A stretch of 64,000 bases of DNA from Polaromonas sp. (GTDB lineage: Bacteria; Pseudomonadota; Gammaproteobacteria; Burkholderiales; Burkholderiaceae_C), in the NCBI RefSeq assembly GCF_012927485.1, contig NZ_JABBPC010000009.1, positions 62,001 through 126,000 of the forward strand, written 5' to 3'. Shown piece after piece: positions 58,189 to 64,000 of the stretch. The translations under genes were made by a program, and so were the position numbers. Within the stretch, counting starts at the first letter, position 1, and every line of letters starts with the position of its first letter. Under the pieces are notes generated by a model, which made no database searches, was not told the origin of the DNA, and worked only from the letters and a program-made list of their open reading frames with translations.

Positions 58189-59742
58189 ATGCGAAAAATA
58201 TCCAGCACCTTCAGCCAGCCGCTTTACAGCGTGGCGGCGACCCGCGAGATTGAACGTCAAGCGGCAGCCAGCCTGCCGCCGCAAGCCCTGAGGCAACGTG
58301 CGGGACTTTCGATTGCCCGGCTGACGTTGGCGTTGGCGCCTCACGCTCAGCGCATCTGGGTCGCCTGCGGACCCGGCAACAATGGTGGCGACGGCTTTGA
58401 AGCCGCAGGGCACCTCCATCAGTGGGGGAAAACTGTGGTCGTGACCTGGACCGGACTGAGTACCGAAAAATCCGGACTACCCCCGGATGCCGACGCATCC
58501 CGGCAACAGGCCCTGGCCGCTGGCGTGCCAGTGGCGACACAGCCGCCGCAGGATTTTGATTTCTGTATTGACGCCCTGCTCGGCACCGGGGCGATGCTGA
58601 ATCCCGGCCGCGCGGGCACTGAGTTGATGCAGCACTGGCTGGAGGTGATGCAAACCAGCCAGGTTCCACGGCTTTCTGTAGAGGTGCCCACCGGGCTCGA
58701 CGCCGACACTGGTTTTACAACCCTCATTAACGCGACGAAATCAACACCCCATTACGGTTGTCTGGTGGGGGCAACAGCGCTTTTTACACTCAGTCTTCTG
58801 ACGCTGAAACCCGGACTGTTTACCGCTAGCGGTCGGGACAGTGCTGGCGAGGTCTGGTTCGACGATCTGGGGATCGACCCGGCGGCCAGCGGAGTTCCCA
58901 GCGCCTGGCTCTTGGGCGCAGACCGCGCCATGCGGCCGCTGCGAAAGACCGCTCCCCATGCCAGCCACAAAGGCAGTTTTGGCGATGTCGCCATCTTGGG
59001 CGGTGAATCCGCCCCGGCCACCCATATGACGGGTGCCGCCCTGCTGGCTGCCCGGGCTGCGTTGCATGCGGGCGCGGGTCGGGTATCCGTGGCGTTGCTA
59101 GGCAATGCCGGCCCGACCTTCGACCCGCAACAGCCAGAACTCATGTTCCGCACGCCTGAAGCGCTGGATTTAAAGCACCAGGTCGTGGTCTGTGGCTGCG
59201 GCGGTGGTGAAGCAGTCAAAACCGTCATCGCAAAAGTGCTATCAAGCGCGACGCAGGTCGTGCTGGATGCGGACGCGCTCAATGCCATTGCAGCGGACCC
59301 TCAGCTGCAAAGCCAATTGAAAGTGCGTCAATATCGCGCTTACAGCACGGTGTTGACGCCCCATCCGCTGGAGGCTGCACGTTTGCTGGGCAGCACCGCC
59401 GCCAAAGTGCAGGGGGACCGTTTAGCGGCTGCCAGCCTGCTGGCTGAGCAGTTTCAGTGTGTAGTCGTGCTCAAAGGATCAGGGACCGTCATCGCGGCTC
59501 CGGGCCAGCAGACCCATATCAACGCCACTGGAAATGCCTTGCTGGCCAGCGCCGGCACCGGCGATGTTCTTGCCGGCATGATCGGGGCGTACATGGCCAG
59601 GGGACTGGGTGTTTTTGAAGCAGCCTGCAGCGCGGTGTTTGTCCACGGACGCGAGGCCGATGCCTGGATCACTGAACGGCCCGGGCAAGCCTTGACGGCG
59701 TCGGCACTCGCCGGCGCCCTGACCCGTTCAGGCCAACTTTAA
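58189..59742 (+). CDS. nnr: bifunctional NAD(P)H-hydrate epimerase / ADP-dependent NAD(P)H-hydrate dehydratase
   Basis: Repairs damaged NAD(P)H hydrates. 517 aa: the N-terminal epimerase domain (about 1-210) with GPGNNGGDGFEAAGHL and the C-terminal dehydratase (about 235-510) with VLTPHPLEAARLLG and NATGNALLASAGTGDVLAG. Both activities are fused as in E. coli NnrD/NnrE. The last bases overlap the convergent yggT stop (shared TTAA). Confidence 0.95.
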   Translation: MRKISSTFSQPLYSVAATREIERQAAASLPPQALRQRAGLSIARLTLALAPHAQRIWVACGPGNNGGDGFEAAGHLHQWGKTVVVTWTGLSTEKSGLPPDADASRQQALAAGVPVATQPPQDFDFCIDALLGTGAMLNPGRAGTELMQHWLEVMQTSQVPRLSVEVPTGLDADTGFTTLINATKSTPHYGCLVGATALFTLSLLTLKPGLFTASGRDSAGEVWFDDLGIDPAASGVPSAWLLGADRAMRPLRKTAPHASHKGSFGDVAILGGESAPATHMTGAALLAARAALHAGAGRVSVALLGNAGPTFDPQQPELMFRTPEALDLKHQVVVCGCGGGEAVKTVIAKVLSSATQVVLDADALNAIAADPQLQSQLKVRQYRAYSTVLTPHPLEAARLLGSTAAKVQGDRLAAASLLAEQFQCVVVLKGSGTVIAAPGQQTHINATGNALLASAGTGDVLAGMIGAYMARGLGVFEAACSAVFVHGREADAWITERPGQALTASALAGALTRSGQL

Positions 59743-60308
59743 GCCAGCACCATCAGGCCGATTTGCAGCAGAACCAAGAGTACCAGTGCGGACAGATCGA
59801 CGCCGCCCATGACCGGAATCACACGCCGCAGCGGCGTCAGCAACGGCTCAGTCAGCCGGGCCAGCAAGCCATACGCTGGCGAGCCGGGCTGGATCCACGA
59901 CAGGATGGCATAGCCCAGCACCAGAACAAGCAGGGTTTGCAGCGTCACCCGAATCAGCATCTTCAGGGCAAACGTCAGGAGCGTCAGCACCGCCGCCGTT
60001 CCGAAACTCGAAGTCCAGAACGCGGCATCGAGCAGGCCTCCGAACAGTACGCCCCACAGCAACGCGTAGGACAGGGCGAGCAATCCGGCAGCCAGCACAC
60101 TGGCCCAATCCACCCGTGACTGGAGCAAGGGCTTGGGCAAAGTGCGCCGCAGGGGTTTGACCAGCCAGTCTGTCAACGCCATCACGAAGCCGCCGGGTTG
60201 CGCGCGCATGCTGACGCGCACCCAGTTCATCCAGGCGCGGAGCAGTGCCCCCGCGATCAGAAGAAAGAAGATAGTTTCAAGCAAAAAGGCCAAAATCCGA
60301 ATCAGCAT
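59739..60308 (-). CDS. YggT family membrane protein
   Basis: 189 aa with about four hydrophobic segments arranged as two YggT repeats: the first carries ALLRAWMNWVRV and the second ILSWIQPGSPAYGLLARLTEP with TPLRRVIPVMGGVDLSAL. Members are small inner-membrane proteins of uncertain function (osmotic stress, cell division neighbourhood in some bacteria). Downstream of rnr by 48 bp, same strand. Confidence 0.88.
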   Translation of the reverse strand: MLIRILAFLLETIFFLLIAGALLRAWMNWVRVSMRAQPGGFVMALTDWLVKPLRRTLPKPLLQSRVDWASVLAAGLLALSYALLWGVLFGGLLDAAFWTSSFGTAAVLTLLTFALKMLIRVTLQTLLVLVLGYAILSWIQPGSPAYGLLARLTEPLLTPLRRVIPVMGGVDLSALVLLVLLQIGLMVLA

Positions 60309-60356
60309 AAATTCACAAGCTTGGCAGAAAAGTGGAGTGAGAAAATGTCATAAAAA

Positions 60357-62732
60357 CTATGAACCCGAGCGGCGAGGCTTTTTCCCCAGCTTGCGGCCAG
60401 GATTGCTGGCTGATTTTTTGACTGCCGCCTTGAGCGCCTGAATTGGTGGCTTGGACGTTCTGTCAGTCCCTGTGCTGCGGCTACCGGAATGTAACTCCGA
60501 ACGTTTTCCAGCGCTCTTGCCGCTCACTTTTCCGGCCCCCTTAGCGCCGCCGTGGCGCGGCGCGCCCCGTTCTTGCTCCGGCAGTGTCGCCGCATGGCCA
60601 CCGCTCTTGTCCTTCATGGCGCGGCCCACCAACTCTTCGCCTTCGTGCACCAGACGAAAGTCTATTTTTCGGCCATCGAGGTCGACGCGACTGACCTGTA
60701 CCCTGACTCTTGTTCCAATCGCGTAGCGCAGGCCAGAGCGCTCGCCGCGTAATTCCTGCCTGGCTTCGTCAAAGCGGAAATACTCGCTGCCGAGTTCGGT
60801 AATGTGTACCAGGCCTTCCACATACATCGCGTCAAGCGTCACAAAAATACCGAAACCGGTTGCGGCGGTTACGACGCCGCCAAATTCCTCGCCCAAATGC
60901 TCGCGCATGTATTTGCACTTGAGCCAGGCCTCGACGTCGCGACTGGCTTCGTCGGCGCGGCGCTCATTGGCACTGCAATGTAAGCCAGCCGCCTGCCACG
61001 CCATTTCATCGGCACTGATCTTGACGGGTTTTTCAGTCGGTGCCTTGACCCTTGCGGCGAGGCGTTTGGAGAGCTTGGCCTCGGCCTCGCCCGGCGTCGG
61101 CAACGTGGGCAACTGGTATTTAGTCTTGTTTAAGACCGCCTTGATGACACGGTGCACCAGCAAGTCTGGATAACGGCGGATTGGGCTTGTGAAGTGGGTG
61201 TAAGCCTCATAGGACAAACCGAAATGTCCACTATTCAGGGGCGTGTAAATGGCCTGTTGCATCGAGCGCAGCAGCATCGAGTGGATTTGAGTCGCATCGG
61301 GTCGGTCTTTGGTCGCCAGGGCAATTTGCTGGAATTCACCCGGCGTCGGGTCGTCACTGATCGTCATGCCCACACCCACGGCCTTGAGGTAGTTGCGCAG
61401 CATGTCCTTTTTCTCGGGCGTGGGACCTTCGTGCACGCGGAACAGCCCAATATGCTTGCTCTGCGCGATGAAATCGGCCGAGCAGACGTTGGCCGCCAGC
61501 ATGGCTTCCTCAATCAGCCGGTGTGCTACGTTGCGAGTGCGCGGTACGATTTTTTCAATGTGTCCCGCCTCATCACAAACGATTTGGGTTTCGATGGTTT
61601 CGAAATCGACGGCACCACGGACCCCTCGCTCTTTGAGCAAGGCTTGGTACACATCGTGCAGATCCATTAAGTGCGGCACCAGCGTCTTGCGCTGTGCCGC
61701 TTCAGGGCCGCGCGTGTTGGTCAGAATGGCGGCCACTTCGGTGTAGGTGAAGCGGGCCTGGCTCAACATCACGGCGGGGTAGAACTGGTAAGCGTGAACT
61801 TCCCCCTTTGCATTCACCAACATGTCGCACACCATGCAAAGACGCTCCACATTGGGATTGAGCGAGCACAGGCCGTTGGACAGCTTTTCAGGCAGCATAG
61901 GAATCACGCGACGCGGAAAATACACGCTGGTGGCCCGGTCATAGGCGTCGATGTCGATCGCGCTGCCCGTTTCCACATAGTGGCTCACATCCGCAATGGC
62001 CACCAGCAGGCGCCAGCCCTTGCCGCGGCCCACTTTGGCAGGCTCGCAGTAAACGGCATCGTCAAAGTCGCGGGCGTCTTCGCCATCGATGGTGACCAGA
62101 GGAATATCGGTCAGATCAACGCGGTGCTTTTTGTCGGCAGGTCGCACCGAGTCCGGCAACGTGCGGGCCAAGGCCAGTGCGGCATCGGTAAATTCATGCG
62201 GCACGCCGTATTTACGGACGGCAATTTCAATTTCCATGCCCGGATCGTCCAACTCGCCCAGCACCTCCGTGACGCGGCCGACAGGTTGCCCGAACAGCGC
62301 GGGAGGTTCGGTCAGTTGAACCACCACCACCTGTCCAGTCTTCGCTAAACCGGTAGCACTTTTAGGAATCAGTACATCCTGTCCGTAGCGCTTGTCTTCG
62401 GGGGCGACCAGCCAGACGCCGCTTTCCTGCAGCAGTCGGCCGATGATCGGGCCAGAGGAGCGCTCGATGATTTCGGTAACGCGCCCTTCTGGCCGATTTT
62501 TGCGGTCGTGCCGCACAACACGCACTTTGACGCGATCCTTGTGCAGCACTGCGCGCATTTCGTTGGGAGGAAGGTAAATGTCGGCCTCTCCGTCATCTCG
62601 CAGAACGAAGCCATGGCCGTCGCGATGACCAGAAACGGTTCCCTCAAATTCAGCGAGGAGTCCGGCTGATGCGCCGGGAGTTTGATGATTTGTTTTGATA
62701 AAAAGTCTCTTTTTGTTAGGTGCCGCTAGCAA
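60357..62732 (-). CDS. rnr: ribonuclease R
   Basis: 3'-5' exoribonuclease that degrades structured RNA. 791 aa from TTG 62732; no ATG or better start is seen before the conserved AEFEGTVSGHRDGHGFV, so the N-terminus lacks the long helical part of E. coli RNase R. Cold-shock OB domains (about 28-190), RNB catalytic domain with TIDGEDARDFDDAVY, and S1 domain (about 620-700). The last 85 residues are Lys/Arg/Gly-rich, as is usual. Start uncertain. Confidence 0.93.
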   Translation of the reverse strand: MLAAPNKKRLFIKTNHQTPGASAGLLAEFEGTVSGHRDGHGFVLRDDGEADIYLPPNEMRAVLHKDRVKVRVVRHDRKNRPEGRVTEIIERSSGPIIGRLLQESGVWLVAPEDKRYGQDVLIPKSATGLAKTGQVVVVQLTEPPALFGQPVGRVTEVLGELDDPGMEIEIAVRKYGVPHEFTDAALALARTLPDSVRPADKKHRVDLTDIPLVTIDGEDARDFDDAVYCEPAKVGRGKGWRLLVAIADVSHYVETGSAIDIDAYDRATSVYFPRRVIPMLPEKLSNGLCSLNPNVERLCMVCDMLVNAKGEVHAYQFYPAVMLSQARFTYTEVAAILTNTRGPEAAQRKTLVPHLMDLHDVYQALLKERGVRGAVDFETIETQIVCDEAGHIEKIVPRTRNVAHRLIEEAMLAANVCSADFIAQSKHIGLFRVHEGPTPEKKDMLRNYLKAVGVGMTISDDPTPGEFQQIALATKDRPDATQIHSMLLRSMQQAIYTPLNSGHFGLSYEAYTHFTSPIRRYPDLLVHRVIKAVLNKTKYQLPTLPTPGEAEAKLSKRLAARVKAPTEKPVKISADEMAWQAAGLHCSANERRADEASRDVEAWLKCKYMREHLGEEFGGVVTAATGFGIFVTLDAMYVEGLVHITELGSEYFRFDEARQELRGERSGLRYAIGTRVRVQVSRVDLDGRKIDFRLVHEGEELVGRAMKDKSGGHAATLPEQERGAPRHGGAKGAGKVSGKSAGKRSELHSGSRSTGTDRTSKPPIQALKAAVKKSASNPGRKLGKKPRRSGS

Positions 62733-62996
62733 CCGTCTGGTGAACTGCGGACTTGAATAATGGAATTGGCCATCTGGTGATCAGTTTTGTATTAGTTGCC
62801 AAACCAGATACTAGCCGCGATTTGTGAAAAACTGCAGCGTCCGTCGGCGAATGGCGTGGTGCCGGCAAGATTTTTCGAGGCTTCGCTGATTGCCCTCGCC
62901 CCTTACATTCCTGTGACACCCAATCTCCCGAGAAAATGAAATATTTCTGGACTGCGATTCGTTAAGCTAAAGACGTGATGGTAAACTTCCCGCTGT

Positions 62997-63081
62997 GCCC
63001 GGGTGGCGGAATTGGTAGACGCGCACGGTTCAGGTCCGTGTATCGCAAGATGTGGAGATTCGAGTTCTCTCCCGGGCACCA
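62997..63081 (+). tRNA. tRNA-Leu(CAG)
   Basis: GCCCGGG pairs with CCCGGGC, CACGG/CCGTG enclose loop TTCAGGT (anticodon CAG), a long variable arm follows (class II tRNA), the T loop reads TTCGAGT, and CCA is encoded. A weak TAAACT -10 is 9 bp upstream. Confidence 0.96.
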
Positions 63082-63129
63082 AAATTAATTAGCCTACTGA
63101 ATAAAATCAGGAAAGTTAACGCAAAAAAT

Positions 63130-63156
63130 GCCACCATCGTCTGGTGGCTTTTTTTT
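63130..63156. terminator. bidirectional terminator between tRNA-Leu and rimO
   Basis: GCCACCA and TGGTGGC form a 7-bp stem around TCGTC. The plus strand is followed by eight T and the minus strand by ATTTTTT, so it can end both the tRNA-Leu transcript and the converging rimO transcript. Confidence 0.85.
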
Positions 63157-63225
63157 CGTCCGGAATTTCTCGTATGCTTTGCCCCGGCAGAATTCGGTCT
63201 CGTTACCAAGTTTTAATCCGGCAAA

Positions 63226-64000
63226 TCAAATCGGAACAGCAATCAAGTCATGGCCTTGAGCTCCGACAATGCGGGCCTTCGTAAATTCGCCAACCTTCAG
63301 CGTTTTACTGATTTTCTCGGGCGGCAGCAGTTTGACCACGCCATCAATCTCGGGCGCATCAGCGTAAGAACGGCCTATCGCGCCTTTTCGGCCCAGGGCC
63401 GGCGCAGAGTCCACCAACACTTGCATGATCGCACCCACACGGTGCTGCAACTTCTTGCTGGATACCGCTTCAGCAACCGCCATGAAACGCGCTCGCCGAT
63501 CTTCCCGCACTTCCAGCGGCAGCATGCCAGGAATCAGGTTGGCGGTTGCGCCTTCCACCGCGCTGTAGGCGAAACAGCCTGCCCGATCAATTTTGGCCTC
63601 GCGCAAAAAATCAAGTAAATGTTCGAATTCGGATTCGGTTTCACCGGGAAAGCCTGCAATAAAGGTGCTGCGAATGACGATCTCTGGGCATAGGTCGCGC
63701 CAGCGCCCAATCCGTTCCAGGTTCTTCTCGCCACTGGCTGGCCGTTTCATACGCTTTAGAACGTCGGGATGACTGTGTTGAAAGGGCACGTCCAAATAGG
63801 GCAAAACCTTTCCTGTCGCCATCAGCGGCAGCACCTCGTCCACGCTGGGATAGGGATACACGTAGTGCAAACGCACCCACGCGCCAAAGGGCTCGGCGAT
63901 ATCGCCGAGTGCCTGGACCAGCTCCAACATACGGGTTTTGATCGGCTTACCCTCCCAGAAGCCGGTGCGATATTTCACATCGACGCCGTAGGCCGAGGTG
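63226..64000 (-). CDS. rimO: ribosomal protein S12 methylthiotransferase RimO, 3' part
   Basis: Radical-SAM enzyme that methylthiolates an aspartate of ribosomal protein S12. The frame is open to the window edge, so the N-terminal domain and the CX3CX2C cluster are missing. Visible are [49 protein letters not shown] and [16 protein letters not shown] of the radical-SAM barrel, and a C-terminal TRAM domain ending GHDLIAVPI. Confidence 0.93.
   Translation of the reverse strand, partial: TSAYGVDVKYRTGFWEGKPIKTRMLELVQALGDIAEPFGAWVRLHYVYPYPSVDEVLPLMATGKVLPYLDVPFQHSHPDVLKRMKRPASGEKNLERIGRWRDLCPEIVIRSTFIAGFPGETESEFEHLLDFLREAKIDRAGCFAYSAVEGATANLIPGMLPLEVREDRRARFMAVAEAVSSKKLQHRVGAIMQVLVDSAPALGRKGAIGRSYADAPEIDGVVKLLPPEKISKTLKVGEFTKARIVGAQGHDLIAVPI

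Overview
The window looks like chromosomal DNA of a betaproteobacterium of the order Burkholderiales, most likely family Comamonadaceae (Rhodoferax/Polaromonas type). The basis is the moderately high GC content, the uninterrupted rpsB-tsf-pyrH-frr-uppS-cdsA-dxr-rseP-bamA-ompH-lpxD-fabZ-lpxA-lpxB-rnhB order, the aceE-aceF-lpdA operon whose E3 carries its own lipoyl domain, and a short interspersed repeat of a kind I associate with this family. The placement is an inference from gene content and order; no search was run.

Layout. 1-2.8 kb is accessory: a truncated NAD-dependent epimerase-like gene, a divergent LysR regulator broken by one in-frame stop, and a small membrane protein. 2.8-12 kb holds the ergothioneine genes egtB and egtD, separated by a YhaJ/YhaK-like LysR-pirin pair, a flavodoxin-like gene and a run of RNA-modification genes (gluQ, trmB, an RluA-type synthase). 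12-17.5 kb is acyl-CoA metabolism (CoA-transferase, ETF-ubiquinone oxidoreductase, SDR, thioesterase). 17.6-20.7 kb is a compact three-gene biosynthetic operon: type III polyketide synthase, SAM methyltransferase and FAD-dependent oxidoreductase. 20.7-23 kb is a patchy region with a UUCG-loop hairpin, a WYL regulator plus VOC gene that share a duplicated palindrome, an integrase stub and tRNA-Pro.

23-40 kb is housekeeping: the pyruvate dehydrogenase operon, a divergent PAS histidine kinase with a FixJ-type regulator, folD, and carA-carB-greA-DUF4149 on the minus strand. 40-55 kb is one long minus-strand run covering translation (rpsB, tsf, frr), UMP kinase, isoprenoid and undecaprenyl synthesis, phospholipid synthesis, outer-membrane assembly and lipid A synthesis. 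55-64 kb holds an amidase, dadA, nnr, yggT, rnr, tRNA-Leu(CAG), a bidirectional terminator and the 3' part of rimO.

The most unusual items are: (1) the type III PKS-methyltransferase-flavoprotein operon; (2) an unannotated 41-codon reading frame fitted between aceF and lpdA with a 4-base overlap on one side and a 1-base overlap on the other; (3) matching 21-bp palindromes, one before a WYL regulator and one before its VOC neighbour; (4) a 17-bp perfect palindrome just upstream of the LysR gene beside pirin; and (5) a piece of the interspersed repeat translated inside the linker of LpdA. No rRNA, CRISPR array or intact transposase gene was seen.
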